A stretch of 64,000 nucleotides of DNA from NCBI GenBank assembly GCA_015654635.1, contig JAATGP010000013.1, positions 62,001 to 126,000 on the forward strand, written 5' to 3'. The notes under the pieces are model-generated. The model was given only the letters and a program-made list of their open reading frames with translations, ran no database searches and was not told the origin of the DNA. The translations under genes and the position numbers were made by a program. Below, piece after piece: positions 26,934 to 35,384 of the stretch. Source of the DNA: Alphaproteobacteria bacterium (GTDB taxonomy: Bacteria > Pseudomonadota > Alphaproteobacteria > Micropepsales > Micropepsaceae). Each line of letters begins with the position of its first letter. The first letter of the stretch is position 1.

Positions 26934-28086
26934 ACACGCAACAGCTTCGCCGCGCAGGGGGCGCTTGCCCTTCGCCATGGCCGTCGCGGTGCTGGCGGTT
27001 CTGACCGGCTGCTCACCCAAAGCCGACAACAGCGCGAAAACATCCGATACCGCTAGCAACGTCACACTGACAGCCGCGCAACGGCAGAATATCCATCTCT
27101 ATACCGTCGCCCTTTCGAAGTTTCACACCACGATCGAGACCAGCGGGGTCGTCGATTTTGACAACGACCAGGCCACCAGCGTGCTGGCGCCGTTCTCCGG
27201 CCCGGTGTCGCGCATTCTTGTTGCTCAAGGTCAAAAGGTGCGCAAAGGCGAGGCACTGGCCGAAGTCGATTCCTCAGACTTTGCGGCCGCTATCGGCAGC
27301 TATCGCAAAACTCTGGCCGCAGCGGGCACAGCCCGCCGTCTTGCCGATCTCGACAAAGATCTTCTGGCGCATCAAGGCGTGTCGCGGCGTGAAGAGGAGC
27401 AGGCGCAATCCGATGCTGCTGGGGCCGAGGCCGACCGCGATGCGGCGCTGCAAGCGCTCGTCTCGCTCCATGTCGACCCGCAGACGATCAAGGGTATTCA
27501 GGCTGGTAAGGCCGTGGCGCGGGCCCAGGGCACGATCCGCGCACCTTTCGCCGGAACCGTTGTAGAAAGGCTTATCACGCCCGGCGCCTTTCTCACCGCG
27601 GGCACCACGCCCTGCTTCACCGTCGCCGATCTTTCGCGCGTCTGGGTCATGGCGCAGGTCTTTGGCTCGGATGTCGGGGCGATTGCATCCGGCGATAGCG
27701 CCGAGATCGAGACAGGCACGGCAAAAAATCTCACCGGCAAGGTCGAGAACATTTCGGCCGTGGTGAACCCGGACACCCGGTCGGTCGCTGTGCGCGTTAC
27801 CGTCGACAATCCCGGCGATCTTCTCAAAAAACAAATGTATGTCCGTGTTCTGATCCACTCGCAGCAGGAAAATACCGGTCTCTTGGTGCCGGTGTCGGCC
27901 GTCCTGCGCGATGATGAGAACCTGCCTTTCGTTTACGTTGCCGCCCATGACGGCAGTTTTGCGCGCCGTTCCGTGAGCTTAGGCAGCCAATCCGGCGATC
28001 GCTACACCATCAGCGCGGGTCTTCGCCCCGGCGATAAAATCGTCACCGACGGCGCCCTCTTCATCCAGTTCATGCAAAGCCAATGA
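26923..28086 (+). CDS. RND efflux periplasmic adaptor, heavy-metal type lipoprotein
   Basis: A 387-residue HlyD/CusB-type adaptor. ATG 26923 follows GGAG at six bases and lies inside the end of the outer-membrane factor gene. The N-terminus is a signal peptide with lipobox VLTGC. Lipoyl-like segments (APFSGPVSRILVAQGQKVRKGE and APFAGTVVERLITPGAFL) flank a short coiled coil. No Met-rich or His-rich N-terminal tail is seen, unlike CusB, so the metal is not predictable. The stop overlaps the pump ATG as ATGA at 28083-28086. Confidence 0.9.
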   Translation: MANKHATASPRRGRLPFAMAVAVLAVLTGCSPKADNSAKTSDTASNVTLTAAQRQNIHLYTVALSKFHTTIETSGVVDFDNDQATSVLAPFSGPVSRILVAQGQKVRKGEALAEVDSSDFAAAIGSYRKTLAAAGTARRLADLDKDLLAHQGVSRREEEQAQSDAAGAEADRDAALQALVSLHVDPQTIKGIQAGKAVARAQGTIRAPFAGTVVERLITPGAFLTAGTTPCFTVADLSRVWVMAQVFGSDVGAIASGDSAEIETGTAKNLTGKVENISAVVNPDTRSVAVRVTVDNPGDLLKKQMYVRVLIHSQQENTGLLVPVSAVLRDDENLPFVYVAAHDGSFARRSVSLGSQSGDRYTISAGLRPGDKIVTDGALFIQFMQSQ

Positions 28087-31000
28087 GCGATCCCATCCAG
28101 CCGCCACAGCGTACGACGTCGCTCATGAACAGGATCGTGGCTTCGTCCTTGAACCAGCGGCTTCTTGTTCTCATCGTGACCGTTTTGTTGGTCGGCGCCG
28201 GTGTGCGCTCGCTCGCCCGTCTGCCTGTGGACGCTTATCCCGATCTGTCGCCGCCTATGGTGGAGATCATCACCCAGTGGCCGGGCCACGCCGCCGAAGA
28301 GGTGGAGCGTCTCATCACGGTGCCTGTCGAACAGGATATGAACGGCGTTCCGAAAACCACCGCGGTCCGTTCGATTTCGCTCTATGGCCTCTCCGATGTG
28401 GTGATGACCTTTGAGGATGGCACGGACAATTATTTCGCCCGCGAGCAGGTCTTCAACCGCATGTCCGGTCTGGGCTTGCCGGATGGGGTAACACCGTCGG
28501 TGTCACCGCTCGCCTCGCCATCGGGCCTCATCTACCGCTACGTGTTGCAAAGCACCGATCGTTCGCCGATGGAACTGAAGACCATCGAGGATTGGATCGT
28601 CGAGCCGCAATACCGCTCCGTTCCGGGTGTGGCCGACGATTCCGGTTTCGGCGGCGGCACCATGCAGTATCAGGTGCTGCTCGACCCAACCCGGATCGCC
28701 GGGCTGGGCTTGTCGGTGGCACAGGTGCAGAGCGCGCTCGCCGCGAACAACAGCAACGCCGGTGGCGGCTTTTACACCCAAGGTGCCCAATTTTATTACG
28801 TTCGCGGCAAGGGCCGGATCGACACCCTGGACGATATCGGCAATGTGGTGCTGGCGGTGCATGGCGGCACGCCGGTGCTGGTGAAGGATGTTGGCCGAGT
28901 CGTGATCGGCAATGCGCCGCGGCTGGGCGAGTTCGGATTCGAAAAGCAGGACGATGCCGTGGAAGGCGTCATCTTGATGACCACCGGGGAAAAGACCCAG
29001 GACGTTCTGAAACGGGTGGAGGCGAAGACCGCCGAACTCAACGCCCATGTCTTGCCCAAGGACGTCAAAATCCTTCCCTTCTATGATCGCAGCGATCTTA
29101 TCGCGCTGACGACCCAGGTGGTGATGGACAATCTGCTCCGCGGCGTCTTCCTGGTTCTCGTCGTTCTCATCTTTTTTCTCTATGACATCCGGGCGGGCTT
29201 GATCGTTGCGATCACCATCCCCCTCGCCTTGCTGTTCGCCTTCGTCTTTATCGATGTGCAGGGGGCTTCCGCCAATCTGCTTTCCATCGGCGCTATCGAT
29301 TTCGGCATATTGGTCGATGGCGCCGTGTTCATGGTCGAGAATATTTTTCGCCAGATCGCTTTGCACAAAGAGCGCCCACTCAATGTCGTCGAAATCATCA
29401 AGGACGCCGCGGCCGAAGTGGATCGCCCCTTGTTCTTCGCGGTTGCGGTGATCGTGGTCAGCTTCCTGCCGATCTACGTCCTGACGGGACCTTCCGGCAC
29501 CTTATTCAAGCCAATGGCGGACACCATGGTCTTCGCTTTGGTGGGCTCTCTCATCATCACCTTGATGCTGCTGCCGGTGTTGTGCTCCTGGCTCATGCGG
29601 GGTGGCGTGGTGGAGCGTCGCAACAGGGTTTTCGAAGCGATCAAAACGGCCTACATCGAAGGGCTCGATTATTGCCTGGCGCGGCCTTGGGCGACGACCT
29701 TCGTTTCGGCGGGGCTGCTGGCGGCTTCGCTGCTGCTGCTACCCAGCATCGGCGCCGAGTTCATGCCGCATCTGGATGAGGGCGCGCTGTGGGTGCGTGC
29801 CACCATGCCCTACACCATTTCCTTTGATGAAGCCGCGAAGATTGCGCCCAAGGTGCGCGACATCCTGCGCTCGTTTCCGCAAGTTACCACCGTGGCGTCG
29901 GAGCTGGGCCGCCCGGACGACGGCACCGACCCCACAGGTTTCTATAATGTGGAGTTCTACGTCGCGCTTAAGCCTTACGCGCAATGGACGGGGGCTTATC
30001 GCACCAAGCCGGAGCTGACCAAGGCGATTGACGCCAAGCTGCAGCAGTTTCCCGGTATCCAATTCAATTATACCCAGCCGGCTGAGGACGCGGTGGATGA
30101 AGCCGAAACCGGCCTGAAAAGTGCGCTGGCGGTCAAAATCTATGGCACCGATTTGGCCACCCTGCAGCGGAAGGCCCAGGCCATCAAGAATGTTCTCGGT
30201 GGCGTGCGCGGCATCACGGACGTGACGCTGGTGAAAGAACTCGGCCAACCGAGTCTGACTATCGATATTGATCGCGCCAAGATCGCACGCTACGGCGTCA
30301 ACGTCGCAGATATCAATGGCCTGATCCAAACCGCCGTCGGTGGCGATGTAGCGACCCAGGTGGTGCAGGGCGAAAAGCAGTTCGATCTTGTGGTCCGTCT
30401 TGAACATCAATACCGCGACAACGCCAATGAGATCGGCAATATTCCGGTGCCCACGCCGGCGGGACAGCAGATTCCGCTCAAGGAACTGGCCAATATTCAA
30501 GTCACCAACGGCGCCTCCGTCATCTATCGCGAGGACAATTCGCGCTACATCGGCGTGCAGTTTTCGGTGGAGGGGCGTGATCTTGCCGACGCGGTGGGCG
30601 ATGCCATTCGCAGCGTTGATCGCAAGGTTACGCTGCCCCAAGGCTATCGTTTGGATTGGGGCGGTGAGTATACGGAATATACCGCGTCGAGCCGCCAGCT
30701 CAGCGTCATTCTTCCGCTCACCCTGGGCCTCATCTTCCTTCTTCTCTTCATCCTTTACAGCAACTTCAAATTTCCCTTCATCACCTTGGCTGGCGTCATA
30801 CTGTCGGCGCCCGTGGGCGGCCTTTTGGCACTCTGGCTGACGGGCACGCCGTTGTCGGTCAGTTCCGGTGTGGGCTTCCTTGCCTTGTTCGGCGTCTCCG
30901 TGCTGACGGCGGTGGTTTACATCTCTTATGTCAATGAGCTGCGCCGCGGCGGCGTGCCTTTGGCCGAGGCCATTCGCCAAGGCGCCATTCTCCGCCTGCG

Positions 31001-31199
31001 CCCCATCATGATGACCGCGCTGGTGGCCTCCTTGGGCCTCTTGCCCGCAGCGCTGGCCTCTGGCGTCGGCACCGATTCTCAGAAACCCTTTGCACTCGTT
31101 ATCGTCGGCGGGCTGCTGACACGGCTGGTGATCAGCGTTTTCCTGATGCCCGTCCTCTACGCCCTGGTGGCGCGCCCCGACGACCGGCTGGAGGTGTAA
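28083..31199 (+). CDS. Heavy-metal efflux RND pump, CzcA/CusA family
   Basis: A 1038-residue inner-membrane proton antiporter. Helix 4 contains GAIDFGILVDGAVFMVEN, the DFG-x3-DGA-x4-E pattern that marks metal-efflux RND pumps and carries the proton-relay acids. The N-terminal region (LPVDAYPDLSPPMVEI) and the periplasmic porter segments match CzcA/CusA. It is third in an outer-membrane factor, adaptor, pump operon with overlapping genes, so stoichiometric assembly is likely. The metal could be Co/Zn/Cd/Ni or Cu/Ag. It is convergent with the glycosyltransferase 25 bases downstream, without a visible terminator. Confidence 0.93.
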   Translation: MSDPIQPPQRTTSLMNRIVASSLNQRLLVLIVTVLLVGAGVRSLARLPVDAYPDLSPPMVEIITQWPGHAAEEVERLITVPVEQDMNGVPKTTAVRSISLYGLSDVVMTFEDGTDNYFAREQVFNRMSGLGLPDGVTPSVSPLASPSGLIYRYVLQSTDRSPMELKTIEDWIVEPQYRSVPGVADDSGFGGGTMQYQVLLDPTRIAGLGLSVAQVQSALAANNSNAGGGFYTQGAQFYYVRGKGRIDTLDDIGNVVLAVHGGTPVLVKDVGRVVIGNAPRLGEFGFEKQDDAVEGVILMTTGEKTQDVLKRVEAKTAELNAHVLPKDVKILPFYDRSDLIALTTQVVMDNLLRGVFLVLVVLIFFLYDIRAGLIVAITIPLALLFAFVFIDVQGASANLLSIGAIDFGILVDGAVFMVENIFRQIALHKERPLNVVEIIKDAAAEVDRPLFFAVAVIVVSFLPIYVLTGPSGTLFKPMADTMVFALVGSLIITLMLLPVLCSWLMRGGVVERRNRVFEAIKTAYIEGLDYCLARPWATTFVSAGLLAASLLLLPSIGAEFMPHLDEGALWVRATMPYTISFDEAAKIAPKVRDILRSFPQVTTVASELGRPDDGTDPTGFYNVEFYVALKPYAQWTGAYRTKPELTKAIDAKLQQFPGIQFNYTQPAEDAVDEAETGLKSALAVKIYGTDLATLQRKAQAIKNVLGGVRGITDVTLVKELGQPSLTIDIDRAKIARYGVNVADINGLIQTAVGGDVATQVVQGEKQFDLVVRLEHQYRDNANEIGNIPVPTPAGQQIPLKELANIQVTNGASVIYREDNSRYIGVQFSVEGRDLADAVGDAIRSVDRKVTLPQGYRLDWGGEYTEYTASSRQLSVILPLTLGLIFLLLFILYSNFKFPFITLAGVILSAPVGGLLALWLTGTPLSVSSGVGFLALFGVSVLTAVVYISYVNELRRGGVPLAEAIRQGAILRLRPIMMTALVASLGLLPAALASGVGTDSQKPFALVIVGGLLTRLVISVFLMPVLYALVARPDDRLEV

Positions 31200-31223
31200 C
31201 CAAGCCGAACCATTTGGATGCAG

Positions 31224-32357
31224 TCATTTGTCGAACGAATTACGCCGCGCCGCAGGCGACAGACAGTGTTCGACAAATGCGATGTACTGCGCCCGGATCG
31301 TGTCCGGTGAAAATTTCAAGAGCTGTTCGTTGATCTCTTCCGCGGAGGGCTTTGGCCCGTGCCCATCCATCATTTCCCTGAGCGCCCGCGCAAATCCAGC
31401 CTCGTCGCCGGGCTCGATTAGACACCCCAGCTTGCCATTCGCCAGTATCTCGGCTGGGCCGCATAGGCAGGCATAGGACACAATCGGAATCCCGGCCCTG
31501 AGGGCTTCCAGCAGCACAAGCGGCAAGCCCTCAAACCGCGAGGACAACGCATATCCGCAAGCCTTATCGAGGTAGGGGCGGATATCCGGAACGTGACCGG
31601 GCATAACCACTGCGGCTTCCAGTTTCAGGTCGTGAATTTGCTTTTCTAGTTTTGGCCGAAGCGGCCCTTCCCCGAAGATTACCAGTCGGCACGACCCCGC
31701 CAATCCGGAGGCGGCAAAACTGCGGATCATGGCCGCGTGATCTTTTTGCGGCACAAGACGGCCTGCGGACAGGATCACGGGCCGGTCGAACAACGGCATG
31801 TGTTCGGCTGGAATCGTCGACGAATATTCATTTTCATTGATGGGGTTATAGATCATGAAGGATTTTTGCGGGGGAATACCGAAGCAACGGATAACTTGCT
31901 CCTCCAGTTCATGCGAGACAGCGTGTGTGCCAACCACATGGCGATAGAGGTGCCGCTCAAAGCCGAAGCCAAAAAATCGCCGCAGCCAGAACCGATACCG
32001 CCTGGGTGCTAGGAGATTGACGTGGACACTGATCGCCAGCCGCGTCTGCGGGGCAAAATATCGTGCCAGACCGGCCATGATCTTGGCCGAGTGAATCATG
32101 GCGATCACCAACTCGGGTTTGCGCTGCCTGAGGTACCTCACCAGTTGGGGGAGGCATACCATCTCGTTGGCCGCTTCCAGGCTGACGCCCAATGTCTTTA
32201 CGGTGCTGTGTTCTGCCAGTGCTCCACGGTTGCGCGCATAGACAAGCTCGACATCATATCCAGCCTTGTCCAATGTATCCGTAACAAAAATTGCGATCCT
32301 TTCGGCCCCGCCTCCCGCTAGCGAGGGAATAAACACAGAGATTTTTCGCTTTTCCAT
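31224..32357 (-). CDS. Glycosyltransferase family 4 protein
   Basis: A 377-residue GT-B glycosyltransferase. The N-terminal half has the glycine-rich donor/acceptor loop SLAGGGAERIA. The C-terminal half has the usual nucleotide-sugar site: LSAGRLVPQKDHAAMIRSFA, then GYALSSRFEGLPLVLLEALRAGIPIVSY with the E-x7-E signature. It probably adds a sugar to a lipid-linked or surface glycan in the cytoplasm. It neighbours a second GT4 gene in the same direction, 91 bases away. Sugar and acceptor are unknown. Confidence 0.9.
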   Translation of the reverse strand: MEKRKISVFIPSLAGGGAERIAIFVTDTLDKAGYDVELVYARNRGALAEHSTVKTLGVSLEAANEMVCLPQLVRYLRQRKPELVIAMIHSAKIMAGLARYFAPQTRLAISVHVNLLAPRRYRFWLRRFFGFGFERHLYRHVVGTHAVSHELEEQVIRCFGIPPQKSFMIYNPINENEYSSTIPAEHMPLFDRPVILSAGRLVPQKDHAAMIRSFAASGLAGSCRLVIFGEGPLRPKLEKQIHDLKLEAAVVMPGHVPDIRPYLDKACGYALSSRFEGLPLVLLEALRAGIPIVSYACLCGPAEILANGKLGCLIEPGDEAGFARALREMMDGHGPKPSAEEINEQLLKFSPDTIRAQYIAFVEHCLSPAARRNSFDK

Positions 32358-32448
32358 GTGACCTGCGCCACGAAGCCCTTCCCATCAAAGGCAGGGCCCG
32401 TTCTTTATTTTGAGCCTATCGGGCCCGGCGGTGCAACGCGACGAGGTG

Positions 32449-33735
32449 CTAGCGGCACGTGCTATCGAATAGCGCGAGGTAGCGGGTGGCCGAGACGTCG
32501 CTGGCATGGCGGCAGAGGCCTGCCGCGCGCGCGCCGCCGGTCGCGAATGGTAAAGTCAGCACCGCTGCCATCGCCTCGGCCAGATGCTCGGGCGTAGCAT
32601 CGTCTACCACCCTGCCATGCAGCGGGGAGGCGATCAGCGCCTTTTGCGACGGCGAGCAATTGGTGGACACCACCGGCACGTCAGCGGCCAGCGCCTCGAT
32701 CAGCGCTGCCGGAACGCCCTCGTAGCGCGAGGTTATCAGCAACAGCGAGGCTTGCCCCAGCATCGCACCCACATCTGGGACAAAGCCGGGCATCTCCACC
32801 ATGCCGTCAAGGCCCTGCAACCGCACCAGCGCCTCCAAGGCGGCACGTTCGCGTCCTTCACCAAGAATCACCAGCCGCGCTTTCTGACGCGCAACGAGGG
32901 CGGAAAAAGCGCGGATGGCGAGGGCGAGGTTTTTCTGCGGTTCCATCCGGCCGATGGCGAGGATCAGGGGCGGCGTCTGTGGCCCGTGCCTGAACGGCGG
33001 AGAATAGCCGTCGGGAAGGTTGGGATCTGCAATGACCGTTGCCACGGCAGGTGTGCGCGCGGCGCCGATCACATCGCTATCGGCCGCGAGCAACTCGGGT
33101 GAAATGAAGGCCAGCTTGTCGATAGGCGCCAGCAGCAACAGCCGAACCACCGCTTCCGCCACGCGGCGCAACGGACCGGGCAAGCGCGGCACCAGCGGAT
33201 TGCTCACTTTGGCGATGATCGGCAGCCCCGGAAAATGGCGCCGGATCGCACGTGCGACAATGAAATGGAAATTGCCGGGCAGGAACAGCACATCCGGCGC
33301 CACCTTGCGCAGGGCGGGCACCATCCCTCGGCCAAGGCGAAACAGCGAGAGGCGGCTGCGGGGAATCGGCGGATCGAGCACTTCAACCGTCACGCCGGGC
33401 GGCACGCGCTCGCGCACGCGCCCGTCGGGCGAACCGGCGATGATCGTGACCGCGCGGCCTTGACGGAGCCATTCGCCCGCCAGACGCAAAGCCATCATCT
33501 CAGAGCCGCCGTCGTGGAAGTCGTGAACGATTATGCAGATGTGCTGCTTGACCGCAGATCCCGGTTTGTTATGGGACCTCCAGCCGTTCTTATCTTCCGA
33601 AATCCGGACGCCACCTGCTGTCGTTGCGGCTGCGGGCAACGTGTTGGCGTTGTCCCAGCGCAGCGTCGTGCCCATAGCCTTGTTGCCCAACTCACGCCCT
33701 CGCGTCACACCACCATCGGCGAGCAGGCGGGCCAC
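32449..33735 (-). CDS. Glycosyltransferase family 4 protein
   Basis: A GT-B enzyme of up to 428 residues. The conserved part begins near HICIIVHDFHDGGSEMMALRL; the 60-odd residues before it look non-conserved. Possible starts are ATG 33735 or ATG 33675, neither with a clear ribosome site. The C-terminal domain shows LAIGRMEPQKNLALAIRAF and LITSRYEGVPAALIEALAADVPVVST, with the EX7E motif. It is paralogous in outline to the next gene and likely works with it on one glycan. Three TTGCAAC palindromes lie 97-228 bases upstream of its start. Confidence 0.87.
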   Translation of the reverse strand: MARLLADGGVTRGRELGNKAMGTTLRWDNANTLPAAATTAGGVRISEDKNGWRSHNKPGSAVKQHICIIVHDFHDGGSEMMALRLAGEWLRQGRAVTIIAGSPDGRVRERVPPGVTVEVLDPPIPRSRLSLFRLGRGMVPALRKVAPDVLFLPGNFHFIVARAIRRHFPGLPIIAKVSNPLVPRLPGPLRRVAEAVVRLLLLAPIDKLAFISPELLAADSDVIGAARTPAVATVIADPNLPDGYSPPFRHGPQTPPLILAIGRMEPQKNLALAIRAFSALVARQKARLVILGEGRERAALEALVRLQGLDGMVEMPGFVPDVGAMLGQASLLLITSRYEGVPAALIEALAADVPVVSTNCSPSQKALIASPLHGRVVDDATPEHLAEAMAAVLTLPFATGGARAAGLCRHASDVSATRYLALFDSTCR

Positions 33736-34281
33736 GCTTGGTGAGGGCGCACCGTGTTGTAAAAAAGCCCAGTCCGATGGTCAGACATCTAGCTGCGATT
33801 TGTCCCCAAACCCCAGGCCTAACTTTGGAAGTTGCAACAAGTTGTAAGAGGGCGGCACTTTGGTTGAATTTTTTGCAACCTGTTGCAAGATCTTGACCCA
33901 ACGCACACGAGGCCCTGCGAGCGCTTGCCAAAAACGATTGCCGACTTTTGCAACATCGTTGCACCGTGCCCCAGAGGCATTGGCGCACGCATAAAGGGTC
34001 AGGCACCACGCAGCCCGTCCGGCCCCGTTCATGCCGATCTTGGATTAGGTCACATTCAGGTTAGACCCTGCACCCTGAAGGCTGCCCGCCGCCGCCCCTC
34101 TCGGAAAAATGGGGCGCCGTGCTCGGCGAAGAATGGTCGCGATGTGTCGAGCGGGGTGAAGCAGACCAAGACAATCAGGCCATCATTCTTGCTCGTTGTG
34201 GCACAGCAAAGTGTCACAACCCGATCTGAGAAGTCATTTTGGATCAGATAGTTGCGGCGTATCAACGCCTTAGGAATGCAA
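33736..34281. other. Intergenic region with palindromic repeats, no supported gene
   Basis: The 545 bases between the glycosyltransferase and the tRNA contain no convincing gene; the open frames here have no signal, family or ribosome site. The clear structure is three TTGCAAC/GTTGCAA palindromes at 33832-33963, listed separately. GGCGT/ACGCC forms a small hairpin at 34255-34268, just past the tRNA 3' end. Confidence 0.5.
33832..33963. promoter_or_regulatory. Three TTGCAAC-N2/3-GTTGCAA palindromes
   Basis: Copies lie at 33832-33847 (TTGCAACAAGTTGTAA), 33873-33888 (TTGCAACCTGTTGCAA, perfect) and 33948-33963 (TTGCAACATCGTTGCA, three-base spacer). Centre-to-centre distances are about 41 and 75 bases, close to four and seven helical turns. 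This is the pattern of a multi-site operator. The nearest start is the minus-strand glycosyltransferase at 33735. I do not recognise the binding protein. Confidence 0.55.
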
Positions 34282-34358
34282 TGGTGGGCCCGGAGGGACT
34301 CGAACCCCCGACCAGACCGTTATGAGCGGTCAGCTCTAACCAACTGAGCTACAGGCCC
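34282..34358 (-). tRNA. tRNA with CAU anticodon, probably tRNA-Ile2
   Basis: A 77-base cloverleaf with encoded CCA. The acceptor GGGCCTG pairs with CGGGCCC, the D-arm is GCTCAGTTGGTTAGAGC, the anticodon CAU is at 34322-34324 and the T-arm carries GGTTCGAGTCC. CAU could be initiator, elongator Met or Ile2 (lysidine-modified). A1-less initiator features are absent, and the acceptor matches that usual for alphaproteobacterial tRNA-Ile, including C4-G69 and C5-G68. Ile2 is therefore favoured, with elongator Met the alternative. Confidence 0.93.
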
Positions 34359-34474
34359 CCGGCTGCGAACAAGGGGCCCCCTCATAGCAGACCTTAGTAA
34401 GGAAACTCCACTTTGCTGCGCCTGCAACGGCTAGAATAAGGTGTCACGTCACGCCGGTTCTATGGGAGGCAATT

Positions 34475-35176
34475 ATGGCCAGATTACTACTGTTGGTTTC
34501 GGGGTTTGTCGCCGCCTTGGCCGCCACCCCCGGTTTTGCGGCGCCAACAGAGGCGCCCCGCACCCTCTCGGTCAACGGCCAAGGCATTGCGAAGGCCGCG
34601 CCGGATGAGGCCAATTTCTCCACCGGCGTGGTAGCGCAAGGGGCCACCGCGGCCCAGGCATTGGCGGCCAATGGGCAGGCCATGAACGCCGTATTCGCCA
34701 CCCTCAAGCGCCAAGGCATTCCGGACAAAGCGATCCAGACCTCGAACCTCTCGCTCGCGCCGCAATATCAGCAGTGCAAGCCGAACATGGCCTGCCCGCA
34801 GAAGATCGTCGGCTACGAGGTCTCCAACACGGTTTTTGTGACAGTGGGTCTCGATAAGACGGGCAGCGTGCTCGATGCACTCGTGGCTTCGGGTTCCAAC
34901 CAGCTCGGCGGCATCAGCTTTGCCATCCGCGATCCCAAACCGTTGCTGGAGCAAGCCCGCGCCGATGCCGTGAGGGATGCGATCGAAAAGGCTCAGCTTT
35001 ACGCCAAGGCAGCAGGCGTCAGCCTGGGGCCGATCCTGGCGATCCAGGACGGTGGCAGCTATGCGCCGCAGCCGCAGTACAAGGCGACGGCAATGCGCGC
35101 CATGGCCGCGGTGCCGGTGGCCGGCGGCGAGGAGAGCATCAGCGCCAGCGTCTCCATCACCTGGGCGCTGAACTAG
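34475..35176 (+). CDS. SIMPL domain (DUF541) secreted protein
   Basis: A 233-residue protein with a signal peptide (MARLLLLVSGFVAALAATPGFA). The rest is one SIMPL/DUF541 domain: RTLSVNGQGIAKAAPDEANFSTGVV, the KRQGIPDKAIQTSNLSLAPQY strand-helix, and a C-terminal part with AKAAGVSLGPILAIQDGG. GGGAGG lies eight bases before the ATG. The family is periplasmic or outer-membrane associated and linked to oxidative stress and signalling in some bacteria, without a defined biochemical role. The extra Cys pair (QQCKPNMACP) may form a disulfide. It is a single-gene unit. Confidence 0.9.
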   Translation: MARLLLLVSGFVAALAATPGFAAPTEAPRTLSVNGQGIAKAAPDEANFSTGVVAQGATAAQALAANGQAMNAVFATLKRQGIPDKAIQTSNLSLAPQYQQCKPNMACPQKIVGYEVSNTVFVTVGLDKTGSVLDALVASGSNQLGGISFAIRDPKPLLEQARADAVRDAIEKAQLYAKAAGVSLGPILAIQDGGSYAPQPQYKATAMRAMAAVPVAGGEESISASVSITWALN

Positions 35177-35245
35177 GGAGTACGTGCTTCAAGGTTCGCC
35201 GCACTATCATCGCGCTAACCCTTGAACAGCAGGGCGCGGCTCGCG

Positions 35246-35384
35246 CCTCAGCATGACGAGATTGGTTTATATTACTGACAAAGCCCCCGTCATGCTGAGG
35301 TGGCCTGCGCAAACCAATACCAAAGTGTTCGCACAGCTTTGGGGCGCAGGCCCTCGAAGCACGCACCACCTCGAAGCACGCAGT
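35246..35384. repeat. Intergenic palindromic repeat, CGTCATGCTGAGG type
   Basis: CCTCAGCATGACG at 35246-35258 is the exact reverse complement of CGTCATGCTGAGG at 35288-35300. GGCCTGCGC at 35302-35310 pairs with GCGCAGGCC at 35344-35352, and CCTCGAAGCACGCA appears twice at the right end. The same core, with a CGAAGCATCA tail, recurs at 51477-51517. This looks like a dispersed alphaproteobacterial intergenic element lying between convergent genes, possibly also serving as a terminator. Confidence 0.6.

Noticed and set aside
33832-33963. TTGCAAC repeats as a CRISPR array
   Set aside because: Repeats are too short, spacings are unequal (41 and 75 bases) and no cas genes are present; a multi-site operator fits better.
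33883-34251. Possible 122-residue gene before the tRNA
   Set aside because: It spans two of the palindromic repeats, lacks a ribosome site and resembles no family.
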